Source: Rhodospirillales bacterium
GTDB lineage: Bacteria; Pseudomonadota; Alphaproteobacteria; Rhodospirillales; CAMCUA01
NCBI GenBank assembly: GCA_947470575.1
Contig: CANITX010000009.1
Span: 1 to 37,100 of the forward strand
DNA length: 37,100 nucleotides
Direction of reading: 5' to 3'
Below are positions 1 through 8,382 of the stretch, one piece after another; the first letter of the stretch is position 1; the number at the start of each line of letters is the position of its first letter. The notes under the pieces are model-generated. The model was not told the origin of the DNA, did not search any database, and saw nothing but the letters and a program-made list of their open reading frames with translations. Both the position numbers and the translations under genes were made by a program.

Positions 1-85
1 CGCTCGCCGTGCCGCCTTGCGCCAATACGATCTCCGCCTCGCGCAGCTTGCCGATAACTTCTTCAGGCCCGTGCTTCTTGCCCAT
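1..85 (-). CDS. IS3-family transposase OrfA, N-terminal part (cut by window edge)
   Basis: The minus strand from 85 down to the edge encodes 28 residues beginning MGKKHGPEEVIGKLREAEIV. This is the typical start of the small OrfA (HTH_Tnp_1) protein of IS3-family elements, which binds the IS ends and joins OrfB by frameshifting to form the DDE transposase. A ribosome-binding site (GAAGGAG) lies just upstream of the ATG. The rest of the element, including OrfB, lies outside the window, so it cannot be said whether the copy is intact. The family call is firm; the subgroup is not assigned. Confidence 0.8.
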   Translation of the reverse strand, partial: MGKKHGPEEVIGKLREAEIVLAQGGTAS

Positions 86-150
86 GTTCCGTCTCCTTCA
101 GGGTCCAGTCTAAGTTAACTTTTGGACCGCTCTAAAGGGGGCAGATCACA
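86..150 (-). mobile_element. terminal segment of the IS3-family element
   Basis: This short stretch lies between the OrfA start codon and the chromosomal spacer. Read on the minus strand, it starts near position 148-150 with TGATCTGCCCCCTTTAGAGC. That opening fits an IS3-type terminus, which usually begins TG and is followed by a G/C-rich inverted repeat. The exact end (148 or 150) and the target duplication cannot be fixed because the other end is not in the window. Confidence 0.55.
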
Positions 151-670
151 CTTCCTTTTGGAATCCCAGGTTGCCACAACGATGGCCGATTTCAAGGAAG
201 GGTATCTGCGTAGTTTCCCTAGTTTCACATGCTTTCTATATCTGTTCTCGCCTCTATCGTAATGAGAGGCGAAATCCTTCTATTGATCCATCCACCGAAG
301 CTGTGGAAAAGCCTGTGGGCAATGCCGATGCCGGCGATGGCGGGTCTACGCTCGCTAAGGCGTTGTCGAGATTGATCAAAAAAGAGGCATTTTTTGTAAC
401 TCATTGATATAACGATATTTATAAGAATATTCGAGTATTTCTGGAGGACGTGGAACACGCCGCCCGGCCTCATCAGACAATTGTGACGGGCCTGTGGCGC
501 ATGTGAACAATCCGGATTGCCAAAGTCCTTCGAGCAGACGGCCAATACTTGGCATTATTGGTCGTTATTTTACAAAATGGGGGTGGCGCGAATGGCTTTG
601 CATCGCCTGAGCCAAGCAGCGGCATGGCCAAAACTTGTCGATGTTGCCCATGCCGCCGGCGCCGCGAATT
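151..670. other. 520-bp spacer without a convincing gene; AT-rich island
   Basis: No reading frame here resembles a known protein; the few ORFs of 64-106 codons overlap each other on both strands. Visible structure: an 8-bp stem hairpin at 248-272 (TCGCCTCT / AGAGGCGA, 9-nt loop); two DnaA-box-like words, TGTGGAAAA (302-310) and TGTGGGCAA (314-322); a strongly AT-rich stretch at about 375-440; and an imperfect hairpin at 540-563 followed by GTTATTTT. The composition differs clearly from the surrounding GC-rich genes, as expected for DNA next to an insertion element or a decayed region. Confidence 0.5.
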
Positions 671-1756
671 TTAGGCCGTCAGGCGATAATCGCGAAGGAT
701 ATCGGGATTGATGCTCAGGCCGTGGCCAGGCAGTTCCGAAGGCCGCATCATGCCGTCCTTGGGGCGTGGCGGGTCGATGAAAAGATCGGCGAACCAATCC
801 ATATATTCAAGGATCTGACCGTTCGGGATCGATGCCATCAATTGCACCATCAGTTCCGGAAAATGATGCGGCGCCATGGTCATGCCGAAGGTATCGGCGA
901 CCGCTGCGATCTTGCGTAACTCGGTCAACCCGCCGCGCGCCACGTCGGGCTGCAGGATGGGAATACGCGGATTCTCGAAGAACGGCCGCAGGTCCCAACG
1001 GGTATAGTGGTTCTCGCCGCCGACGATGCGGATGTCGAGCGCTTCGGCAATACGCAGATAGCCGGGGAAATCCGAAGCGACCACCGGCTCCTCCAGCCAG
1101 AAGATGTCGTGTTCTTCGATCTTACGCCCGACCAGGATCGCCCGGTCGGCGGTCCAGGCCTGGTTGACGTCGATCATGATATCGATGTCCGGTCCGACCG
1201 CGTCGCGCACCGTGCGCACATTGGCCACGTCCTGGCGGTCCGTATACATGTGGCCGACCTGCATCTTGATCGCCTTGAATCCTTCGGCGATGTAGGCCTT
1301 GGCCTTCTCCGCCATGCCCTCGCCGCCCAGGCCGCGCCAGCAGCCCGAGCCGTAGACGGGAATCTCGTCGCGGCAATGGCCCCACAGCCGATGCAGCGGC
1401 ATGCCGGCCTTCTTGCCGACGATATCCCATAGAGCGATGTCGATGGCCGACATGGCGAACATCGTCACGCCCATGCGCCCGACGCTCTGCGTGGATTGCC
1501 ACAGCGAACGCCAGATGCCTTCGACTTCTGTCGCATCGCGGCCGATGATCTGCGGCGCCATCATCTCCTCGATGCAGGCCTTCACCGTGGCGCTGCCGCT
1601 ACCCAGGAAGATGACGAATCCCATGCCGGAGATGCCCGACTTGGTTTCGATGTCGACGACGACGAATTCGCGCGGGCGCGTGTAATTTTTGAGCATTAAG
1701 GGTTGTTCGACGAAGGGTATGCGCAACCGCGTCGCCCGGACTTCCTTGATGATCAT
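671..1756 (-). CDS. Mandelate racemase/muconate lactonizing enzyme family protein (enolase superfamily)
   Basis: The product is 361 aa. Enolase-superfamily enzymes abstract the proton alpha to a carboxylate, using a Mg2+ held by three acids, and act as racemases, epimerases or acid-sugar dehydratases. The metal ligands are D196 (IDVNQ), E222 (WLEEP) and E248 (GGEN). The catalytic His-Asp dyad is H297 (APHHF) and D271 (QPDVARGG), with E317 beyond; these almost match mandelate racemase numbering. K164 is present, but the second Lys of the K-x-K motif is Gln (K164-M-Q166), so only the His-side base looks intact. The start at 1756 follows GGGAGGAATCG. The open frame continues upstream to 2173 but runs antisense to oligopeptidase B, so that extension is rejected. 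The gene is divergent from ptrB across 93 bp. Substrate unknown; an acid-sugar dehydratase is plausible. Confidence 0.85.
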   Translation of the reverse strand: MIIKEVRATRLRIPFVEQPLMLKNYTRPREFVVVDIETKSGISGMGFVIFLGSGSATVKACIEEMMAPQIIGRDATEVEGIWRSLWQSTQSVGRMGVTMFAMSAIDIALWDIVGKKAGMPLHRLWGHCRDEIPVYGSGCWRGLGGEGMAEKAKAYIAEGFKAIKMQVGHMYTDRQDVANVRTVRDAVGPDIDIMIDVNQAWTADRAILVGRKIEEHDIFWLEEPVVASDFPGYLRIAEALDIRIVGGENHYTRWDLRPFFENPRIPILQPDVARGGLTELRKIAAVADTFGMTMAPHHFPELMVQLMASIPNGQILEYMDWFADLFIDPPRPKDGMMRPSELPGHGLSINPDILRDYRLTA

Positions 1757-1849
1757 CGATTCCTCCCAGGATGAATTTCCGCCATTGTCAGGCGGCGCAT
1801 CCCGGCGATCAATGCTAGGTTCGCCGCCCTGCCTACAGAAGGATTCCCG

Positions 1850-3940
1850 ATGTCGCCGCCTCAGCCTCCCTTTGCCGATCGCCGTCCCGTCACCGAGACC
1901 CGTCATGGCCACGTTCGCGTCGATCCCTATGCCTGGCTGCGCGACGAGAACTGGCAACAGGTGATGAAGGATCCAGCCACGTTGACGGCGGACATCCGCG
2001 CCTATCTGGCGGCGGAAAATGCCTATGCCGACAGCATCCTGGCTCCGACCCGACCGTTGCAGAAGCGTCTGTTCCAGGAGATGAAGGGGCGTATCAAGGA
2101 AGAGGATTCCTCCGTCCCTCAGCCCGATGGGCCCTATAGCTACCACGTCCGCTATCGTGCCGGCGGGCAGCATCCCTTATTTTGCCGCGTCGGTCCGGAT
2201 GGCATCGAACGGGTCATGATCGACGGCGACCATGAAGCCGCGGGCCGTGCCTTCCTGCGCTTCGCCGGCTGCGAACATTCCCACGATCACCGGCTGATCG
2301 CCTACGCGGCCGATTTTATGGGCGCCGAGTTCTACACCATTCGCTTTCGCGATCCGGAGTCGGGTATCGATCTGGACGACCTCATTCCCGATGCTCAGGG
2401 CGAGGTGGCCTGGGCCAACGACGGACGCACCTTGTTCTACGTCCGCCTCGACGCCAATCATCGGGCGATCGGCGTCTACCGGCATCGGGTCGGTCAGCCG
2501 GCGGCGTACGATGTCCTGGTCCATGCCCAGCCCGATACCGGATTTTATCTCAACGTCCGATTGACGGAGAGCCGGCGCTTCATCGTCGCCAACATCCACG
2601 ATCACGATAGTTCCGCGCAATTGTTGATCGATGCTGACTGGCCGGAATCCGATCCCCGTCTCGTGGCGCCGTTGGAACTGGGCGTCCGCTATACGGTCAG
2701 CCATCGCGGTGGCGATCTGCTGATCCATACCAATGCCGACGGCGCCGAGGATTTCAAACTGGTGATGGCGCCTGTCGATTCACCGGGGCGGGAAAATTGG
2801 CGCGATCTGATACCCCACCGGCCGGGCAATTATCTGCGCTCGATCCTGGTCTTTGCCGACCATCTGGTTCGACTGGAAAGGGTGGAAGGGCAACCGCGCA
2901 TCGTCGTGCGGCGTTTCGCCGACGGGCAGGAGCACGCCGTCGACTTCGCCGAAGAAGCTTACGACCTTGGCATCGTGCCCGGCTACGAGTTCGCGACGAC
3001 CACGCTGCGCTTCACCTATTCCTCGCCGACGACGCCGCAGCGGACCTACGACTACGATATGGAGAGCCGGCAGCGGATTCTGCGCAAAGAGCAGGAAATC
3101 CCCTCTGGCCACGATCCGGCCGCCTATGTCACCCGGCGCCTGTTCGCCGACAGCCACGACGGTGCGCGCGTGCCGATCACCGTACTGTACCGTGCCGATA
3201 CGCCCCTCGACGGTTCGGCGCCGTTGCTGTTGTACGGATACGGTTCCTATGGCCTGTCGATTCCGGCGGCTTTCGTCACCAACCGGCTGAGCCTGGTGGA
3301 CCGCGGGTTCATTTACGCCATCGCCCACATCCGTGGCGGCACCGAAATGGGCTGGAACTGGTATCGCGATGGCAAGCTGCTGAAGAAGCAAAATACCTTC
3401 CTCGATTTCATCGCGGCTGCTGAACGGTTGATCGCCGCCGGCTATACGCAGTCTGGCAATATCGCCTGCCACGGCGGTAGCGCCGGTGGGCTGCTGATCG
3501 GTGCAGTCATCAACAAGCGCCCGGACCTGTTCAAGGCGGCAATCGCCGAAGTACCGTTTGTCGACGTGCTCAGCACCATCTGCGACCCAAGCCTGCCGCT
3601 GACGCCGCCGGAATGGCCGGAATGGGGAAACCCCATCGAAAACCCCGCCGATTACGCCAACATTCTGTCCTATTCGCCCTACGACAACGTCGAGGCTCAG
3701 GATTATCCGCACATTTTCGCGCTCGGCGGACTGACGGACCCGCGCGTCACCTATTGGGAGCCGGCCAAATGGGTGGCCAAGCTGCGCGCCGTCAAAACGG
3801 ATGACAATCTGTTGCTCCTGCGCATCAACATGGAGGCGGGCCACGCCGGCGCCGCCGGGCGTTTCGACCGCCTGGAGGAAGTGGCCTTGACCTATGCCTT
3901 CGTTCTGATGGTCTTTGGCAAAGCCGCAGAGGGCGAATGA
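1850..3940 (+). CDS. ptrB: Oligopeptidase B (prolyl oligopeptidase family S9A)
   Basis: The product is 696 aa, the normal length for oligopeptidase B, a cytoplasmic serine peptidase that cuts short peptides after Arg or Lys. The N-terminal half is the beta-propeller that filters substrates by size and the C-terminal part is the alpha/beta hydrolase. The triad is visible as S544 (GGSAGG), D630 (GGLTDPRV) and H665 (MEAGHAGAAGR). The acidic segment after the active site (TICDPSLPLTPPEWPEWGNP) is typical of this family rather than of prolyl endopeptidase. No signal peptide is seen. AGAAGGA stands upstream of the ATG. It is divergent from the enolase-superfamily gene and followed 88 bp later by zur. 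Confidence 0.92.
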   Translation: MSPPQPPFADRRPVTETRHGHVRVDPYAWLRDENWQQVMKDPATLTADIRAYLAAENAYADSILAPTRPLQKRLFQEMKGRIKEEDSSVPQPDGPYSYHVRYRAGGQHPLFCRVGPDGIERVMIDGDHEAAGRAFLRFAGCEHSHDHRLIAYAADFMGAEFYTIRFRDPESGIDLDDLIPDAQGEVAWANDGRTLFYVRLDANHRAIGVYRHRVGQPAAYDVLVHAQPDTGFYLNVRLTESRRFIVANIHDHDSSAQLLIDADWPESDPRLVAPLELGVRYTVSHRGGDLLIHTNADGAEDFKLVMAPVDSPGRENWRDLIPHRPGNYLRSILVFADHLVRLERVEGQPRIVVRRFADGQEHAVDFAEEAYDLGIVPGYEFATTTLRFTYSSPTTPQRTYDYDMESRQRILRKEQEIPSGHDPAAYVTRRLFADSHDGARVPITVLYRADTPLDGSAPLLLYGYGSYGLSIPAAFVTNRLSLVDRGFIYAIAHIRGGTEMGWNWYRDGKLLKKQNTFLDFIAAAERLIAAGYTQSGNIACHGGSAGGLLIGAVINKRPDLFKAAIAEVPFVDVLSTICDPSLPLTPPEWPEWGNPIENPADYANILSYSPYDNVEAQDYPHIFALGGLTDPRVTYWEPAKWVAKLRAVKTDDNLLLLRINMEAGHAGAAGRFDRLEEVALTYAFVLMVFGKAAEGE

Positions 3941-3953
3941 GCCTCGACCTCAA

Positions 3954-4028
3954 GGTGGGTCACTTGATATAATATTACACTTTTCCGATGGAAGACCGGC
4001 CGATCCCGCGGACCCCAAAGGCGACCCG
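3954..4028 (+). promoter_or_regulatory. Candidate zur-znuCB promoter with AT-rich operator
   Basis: A perfect -10 hexamer TATAAT lies at 3968-3973, overlapping the short palindrome TAATATTA (3970-3977). The AT-rich word stands out in a GC-rich setting. Known Zur operators in alphaproteobacteria are AT-rich palindromes over the promoter, so autoregulation by Zur is a reasonable inference. The flanks are not symmetric and no good -35 is seen, so the exact operator is uncertain. Confidence 0.45.
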
Positions 4029-4520
4029 ATGAGCATTTCCAAACAAGCGTTCGACCGGCACGACCACAGCGCCTGCGTCGTCAGCGCGCTGGATGCCGCT
4101 GAACTGTTGTGCGCTCGCCATGGGGCCCGTCTGACCGGTCGGCGGCGGCGGGTTCTGGAACTGGTCTGGCGGTCTCACCAGGCGGTCAAGGCCTATGACC
4201 TGCTGGCGCAGATGGCGCGCGAGGACCCTAGCGTGAAGCCGCCTACCGTGTATCGGGCTCTCGATTTCCTGATCGCTCAAGGCTTGGTGCATCGCATCGA
4301 AAGCCTGAATGCTTTCGTCGGCTGCGTGCGGCCGGGCCAAGCGCACCACGAGCAATTCCTGATCTGCGACGATTGCGGCACCGTGCAGGAGGTGGAGGTA
4401 CCCGAGGTCGGGCGCTCTTTGACCAAGGCTGCCACCAGCGCCGGCTTCCAGGCGGACCATCAGACGATCGAGGTTCACGGCCGCTGCGATACCTGTTGCC
4501 AGCCCGCTTCTCGACGATGA
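4029..4520 (+). CDS. zur: Fur-family zinc uptake regulator Zur
   Basis: The product is 163 aa. Zur represses zinc importer genes when zinc is sufficient. A winged-helix DNA-binding domain fills residues 35-92, with the recognition helix around PPTVYRALDFL (71-81). The dimerization and metal domain follows: HH at 106-107, then two Cys pairs, C113/C116 (ICDDC) and C153/C156, which form the structural zinc site of Fur proteins. Zur rather than Fur is inferred from the znuC and znuB genes that follow directly. The ATG at 4029 is chosen because upstream codons in frame run back into ptrB. The stop overlaps the znuC start (ATGA at 4517-4520), implying translational coupling. Confidence 0.88.
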   Translation: MSISKQAFDRHDHSACVVSALDAAELLCARHGARLTGRRRRVLELVWRSHQAVKAYDLLAQMAREDPSVKPPTVYRALDFLIAQGLVHRIESLNAFVGCVRPGQAHHEQFLICDDCGTVQEVEVPEVGRSLTKAATSAGFQADHQTIEVHGRCDTCCQPASRR

Positions 4521-5332
4521 ACCCCGACGGATCGTCAGTCTCGCCCGCCATCGAAGCGCGCGGCGTCGCCTTTCATGCCGGCGGGCGTAGCATTCTGCAA
4601 AATGTCGATATGGCCGTCGCTGCGGGAGAGATCGTTACCCTGATCGGCCCGAACGGTTCGGGAAAAACGACCCTGATTCGCATTTTGTTGGATGTGTTGA
4701 AACCCGATAGCGGCGAGGTCATCCGACGACCGGGATTGACGGTCGGCTATGTGCCGCAGAAGGTCGCCATCGATCCCGCCCTGCCGTTGACCGTCGGGCG
4801 GTTTCTCCGGCTGGGCGGCAAGGCTGGGGACAGCGATGTCGCCGCCGTTCTTGCCGAGGTCGGCCTGCCCGCCGTGGCCGGGCGCATGCTGGCCGGTCTA
4901 TCGGGCGGCGAGTTTCAGCGGGTGCTTCTCGGCCGGGCGCTGCTGCGGCGTCCCGACCTGTTGATTCTCGACGAGCCGACCCAAGGCGTCGACGTCGGCG
5001 GCCAACTCGATCTATATGCCCTGATCGCCCGCGTCCGCCGCCAGCGAGGTTGCGCCATCCTGCTGGTTTCCCATGACCTGCACCTGGTGATGGCTGCCAC
5101 CGACCGGGTGATTTGCCTGAATGGCCATGTGTGCTGCCATGGACACCCGGAAGCGGTAACCGGCGATCCCGCCTATATCGCCCTGTTCGGACCGCGGGCG
5201 GCGGAGTTGGCGGTCTATAGCCACGATCATGACCATGGCCACGACCTGGGCGGCCGCGTGCTCGGCGATCGCGAGCATCCGCACCATCCTCACCCGCACC
5301 ATGCTCCCCCGCATCGTCACGACGCCGCATGA
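4517..5332 (+). CDS. znuC: Zinc ABC transporter ATP-binding protein ZnuC
   Basis: The product is 271 aa, the ATPase that powers high-affinity Zn2+ import through ZnuB. The Walker A motif is GPNGSGKTT (44-52), the Q-loop is near Q81, the ABC signature is LSGGE (128-132), Walker B is LLILDEP (148-154) and the switch His is H186. The C-terminal tail (236-268) carries 12 His residues in HDH, HPHH and HPHPHH clusters, a plausible zinc-binding region. The start at 4517 overlaps the zur stop and the gene ends by overlapping znuB (ATGA at 5329-5332), so zur-znuC-znuB form one unit. The periplasmic binding protein ZnuA is not in the window. Confidence 0.92.
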   Translation: MNPDGSSVSPAIEARGVAFHAGGRSILQNVDMAVAAGEIVTLIGPNGSGKTTLIRILLDVLKPDSGEVIRRPGLTVGYVPQKVAIDPALPLTVGRFLRLGGKAGDSDVAAVLAEVGLPAVAGRMLAGLSGGEFQRVLLGRALLRRPDLLILDEPTQGVDVGGQLDLYALIARVRRQRGCAILLVSHDLHLVMAATDRVICLNGHVCCHGHPEAVTGDPAYIALFGPRAAELAVYSHDHDHGHDLGGRVLGDREHPHHPHPHHAPPHRHDAA

Positions 5333-6129
5333 TCGAAGACTTCGTCCTGCGCGCGCTCATTGGCGGTTTGGGGGTCGCTCTGGTGGCGGGGCCGCTCGGC
5401 TGCTTCATTGTCTGGCGCCGGATGGCCTATTTCGGCGATTCGGTGGCGCATAGTGCCGTGTTGGGCGTGGCGCTGGGTATCGCGCTTGGCATCGATCTCG
5501 GCGTTGGCATCCTGATCGTCTGCGTGCTTTTCGCCTTGATGTTGGCGCTCCTGCAGCACCAGCATCGGCTGGCGACCGATACCTTGCTCGGCATCCTGTC
5601 GCACACCGCCTTGGCTATCGGCATGGTCGCCGTCGGCCTGATGGATTGGTTGCGGGTGGACCTGCTCGGCTATCTGTTCGGCGATGTGCTGTCGGTGACC
5701 TGGGCCGACATCGGCCGCATCTGGGGTGGCGGCGCGGTGGCGCTGGCGGTGCTGGGGTTCATCTGGCGGCCGCTGCTGTCGATGACCGTGCACGAGGAAA
5801 TGGCCCGCGCCGAAGGCACGCCGGTGGCTGCGATACGTGTCGTCTTCATGCTGTTGATCGCGCTGGTCATCGCGGTTGCCATGAAAATCGTCGGTATCCT
5901 GCTGATCACCTCGCTGCTCATCGTCCCCGCCGCCGCGGCGCGCCGCTTCGCCCGCACGCCGGAAGCCATGGCCGTGGGCGCCGCGCTGATCGGCGCCCTT
6001 GCGGTCGTCGGCGGTTTGGCCGCTTCCCTGAACTGGGATACCCCGCCGGGGCCGTCGGTGGTGGTCGTCGCCTCGACGCTGTTCATCGTCAGCTTGGCTC
6101 TCGGTGGGTTGAGCCGGACCGACCCTTAA
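5329..6129 (+). CDS. znuB: Zinc ABC transporter permease ZnuB
   Basis: The product is 266 aa, an integral inner-membrane permease of the ABC-3 family. It has seven to nine hydrophobic segments, and the family-typical N-terminal stretch ALVAGPLGCFIVWRRMAYFG is followed by DSVAHSAVLGVALG. It forms the channel driven by ZnuC. The gene starts inside the znuC stop and ends by sharing four bases with the convergent nitroreductase gene (6126-6129), leaving no room for a separate terminator. Manganese or iron permeases of the same family look similar; the Zur neighbour favours zinc. Confidence 0.9.
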   Translation: MIEDFVLRALIGGLGVALVAGPLGCFIVWRRMAYFGDSVAHSAVLGVALGIALGIDLGVGILIVCVLFALMLALLQHQHRLATDTLLGILSHTALAIGMVAVGLMDWLRVDLLGYLFGDVLSVTWADIGRIWGGGAVALAVLGFIWRPLLSMTVHEEMARAEGTPVAAIRVVFMLLIALVIAVAMKIVGILLITSLLIVPAAAARRFARTPEAMAVGAALIGALAVVGGLAASLNWDTPPGPSVVVVASTLFIVSLALGGLSRTDP

Positions 6130-7001
6130 TCCGGGTGAATGCCCTGCTTGGCCAAAAAGGTGCGGAAGGCGGGGCGTTCGGGCAGCGACAACTGGCGAGT
6201 GACGTTTTCCGACCACGGGCAGCAGTCGAGCGCGCCGTATGTATCGATGTGGCGCTGCTTTTCGGGGGTCAGCGGCTGACGGGCGTGGCGCCGGGCATCG
6301 TAAGCGGTGATCGCCGCCTCCAGCTTGGAATCGTCGTAGCGGTCGCGATGCACCACCACCTCTGGCGGTAGGCGCATCGAGGTGCGCTTCTCGTCCGTTT
6401 CCGGTTCGGCAGGCCAACCGACCGCCATGCCGGCGACCGGGAATACGCCCTCGGGCAGGCCCAAGACCTTGGCGGTATTCTCGATCTGGAAGCGCACGGC
6501 GCTCAGTCCGCAACAGCCGAGTCCCACGGACTCGGCTGCCAACAGGAAGGTCTCGAAGGCGATGGCCGCATCCACCGCGGCATTCATGAATGTATCCGTG
6601 TTGTCGTTGGCGTAAGCGTGGCCACGTATCGCCGCCAGCCGCCGGATGCGTCGCACGTCGCCGCAGAAGACCAGCAGCACCGGCGCTTTCGAAGGCCAGT
6701 CCAGGTGCTTGCCCTGTCTGCCCAGTTCGCGGCGTATCGCCGGGTCCTGCACGACGATGATCGAATACTGCTGCAGATCCGACTTGGCCGGTGCCGATTG
6801 GGCGCAGGCGAGCAGCACGGTCAGCAGTTCGTCGGGCACCGGATCGGGCTTGAAGGTGCGTTGCGAGCGTCGCGACAGAATGCGCGCCAGCGGTCCTTCA
6901 GCCGGCATGCCGGCGCCGGCCGTTGTCGGCAGGCCGAAGCGCCGTTCGATCAGATCGGCAATGGTGCGTGGTTCGGTCATCGGGGTCAAAGCCTCAGGCA
7001 T
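6126..7001 (-). CDS. Nitroreductase family protein (FMN-dependent NAD(P)H oxidoreductase)
   Basis: The product is up to 291 aa. The nitroreductase fold is indicated by the FMN phosphate-binding segment ILSRRSQRTF (41-50), the central AVDAAIAFETFLLAAESVGLG region and the later GLPEGVFPVAGMAVGWPAE motif, which resembles the NfsA/Frp group. Such flavoenzymes reduce nitro compounds, quinones or free flavin; the natural substrate cannot be told. The ATG at 7001 overlaps the end of the upstream oxidoreductase gene by 8 bp. A second ATG at 6980 (MTEPRT) has a weak GAGG upstream and could be the true start. The two minus-strand genes probably share a transcript. Confidence 0.82.
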   Translation of the reverse strand: MPEALTPMTEPRTIADLIERRFGLPTTAGAGMPAEGPLARILSRRSQRTFKPDPVPDELLTVLLACAQSAPAKSDLQQYSIIVVQDPAIRRELGRQGKHLDWPSKAPVLLVFCGDVRRIRRLAAIRGHAYANDNTDTFMNAAVDAAIAFETFLLAAESVGLGCCGLSAVRFQIENTAKVLGLPEGVFPVAGMAVGWPAEPETDEKRTSMRLPPEVVVHRDRYDDSKLEAAITAYDARRHARQPLTPEKQRHIDTYGALDCCPWSENVTRQLSLPERPAFRTFLAKQGIHPD

Positions 7002-8280
7002 GCGGTGAGGGCGGCAGGTGGCCGCCGGTAAAGTCGCGATCGGGACGATAGGCGGAAATGTCGATGTTGGGTGTCGCGCCGGCGGCGAGTTGGCTGAGGA
7101 TGCGCCCCGTGACCGCGCCCAAGGTCAGGCCGATATGGCCGTGGCCGAACCCGAACAGCACGTTGCGGAAGGCTGGCGAGAAACCGATCACCGGCAGTGA
7201 ATCGGGCATCGACGGCCGTGAGCCGACCCAGCGGCTGGCGACGTCGAGCTTGAGACCGCGCACGATGTTGGTCGCCTCCTTAATAATGCGAAAGGCGCGC
7301 TCGTGATTTGGCTTGGCGTCGATGGCGGCAAACTCGGACATGCTCGACATCCGCAAGCCGTGCTCCATCGGCGAAATCGCGATGAAGCGGTCGTTGGAGG
7401 ACAAGTGGATTTTCGGCAAGGTGCCCGGATCGGTGATCATGATGTGATAGCCGCGTTCCGAAGCCAGCGGCACATCGCAGCCAAGCTCGCTCGCGAACTT
7501 GCGCGACCAGGCGCCTGCGGCGATGACGACCAGGTCGCAGGGCAGGGTACCTTGGTCGGTGATGATGCCGGTCGGACCCTCGGCACCGAGGTTGAATCCT
7601 TTCACCTCCGCCGTCATCAGCTTGCCCCCGGCGGCGACGAAGGCTTCGCTGATCAGCTTGGTCATGCGCATCGGGTTGATGCAGTCCTGGACGTCGGGGT
7701 ACCACATGCCGCCGACGACGTTGTCCGACAGGGCGGGTTCCATTTCGCGCAGCTCGTCGCCGGTCTTCACTTCCACGCGGATGCCGCGCTTGCGCCGCAG
7801 CTCGACGGCGTACATGCCCTTGGCGAGCTTGTCCTTGTTTTCATAGGTGTGGATCAGGCCCCGGGGTTCGACCATTTCCGAGTGGCCGATCTGGTGCAGA
7901 AGGTCGGCCAGCGCATCGCCGGCATGGGCCAGAAGATTGGCGCGGGCGTCGGAGATGGACTCGACCCGGCTCCGCTTGGTCGCCATGGCGAAACGGATGA
8001 ACCAGGGAATGGACTTCGGCAGATGGCTCAGCCGCGCGGTCAGGGGATGCATAGGATCGAGGAACATCCCCGCAGCTTTCCACGCCATGCCCGGCATGCC
8101 GAGCGGCGGTACTGAACCCAATCCGATGCTGCCGGCGTTACCGAGCGAAGCGCCTTCGCCCGGCACGTTCTTTTCGATCAGGGTAACGTCAAAGCCGGCG
8201 CGGCGCATCCACCAGGCGGTGCACGACCCGACGATGCCGGCACCGATGACGTGAACGCGACGGGACGTGGATTCGGACAT
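6994..8280 (-). CDS. FAD-dependent oxidoreductase, D-amino acid dehydrogenase (DadA) type
   Basis: The product is 428 aa. The N-terminal Rossmann motif VIGAGIVGS (11-19, G13-x-G15-x-x-G18) binds FAD, and the middle and C-terminal parts follow the DAO fold (VVIAAGAWS, then GFGHGHIGLTLGAVTGRIL near the C-terminus, typical of DadA). DadA-type enzymes oxidatively deaminate D-amino acids to 2-oxo acids at the inner membrane and pass electrons to quinones. GGGGAGGAA lies upstream of the ATG. The nitroreductase gene overlaps its 3' end. Related glycine/sarcosine-type oxidases remain possible. Nearby racemase and D-2-hydroxyacid dehydrogenase genes hint at D-amino-acid or D-hydroxy-acid metabolism, but they are on the opposite strand. 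Confidence 0.82.
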   Translation of the reverse strand: MSESTSRRVHVIGAGIVGSCTAWWMRRAGFDVTLIEKNVPGEGASLGNAGSIGLGSVPPLGMPGMAWKAAGMFLDPMHPLTARLSHLPKSIPWFIRFAMATKRSRVESISDARANLLAHAGDALADLLHQIGHSEMVEPRGLIHTYENKDKLAKGMYAVELRRKRGIRVEVKTGDELREMEPALSDNVVGGMWYPDVQDCINPMRMTKLISEAFVAAGGKLMTAEVKGFNLGAEGPTGIITDQGTLPCDLVVIAAGAWSRKFASELGCDVPLASERGYHIMITDPGTLPKIHLSSNDRFIAISPMEHGLRMSSMSEFAAIDAKPNHERAFRIIKEATNIVRGLKLDVASRWVGSRPSMPDSLPVIGFSPAFRNVLFGFGHGHIGLTLGAVTGRILSQLAAGATPNIDISAYRPDRDFTGGHLPPSPHA

Positions 8281-8382
8281 GGCGTGCGGTTCCTCCCCTG
8301 AAAATTGGCCGCCAAGGATATGTCGATCCGGGTCGGCCCCGCAACGGAGGAGGGCAATGGTCCGCGATGCCCTGGCCTGAGA

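Noticed and set aside
1757-2173. Upstream extension of the enolase-superfamily frame (500 codons in total)
   Set aside because: It runs antisense through the start of oligopeptidase B, has no family similarity, and the ATG at 1756 has a strong RBS.
2177-3844. Long minus-strand frames (183 and 354 codons) inside ptrB
   Set aside because: Antisense to a clearly conserved gene; long chance frames are frequent in GC-rich DNA and the sequences show no domain.
5317-6513. 398-codon minus-strand frame across znuB and the nitroreductase
   Set aside because: Gln/His/Arg-rich shadow sequence without any domain; both overlapped genes are well supported.
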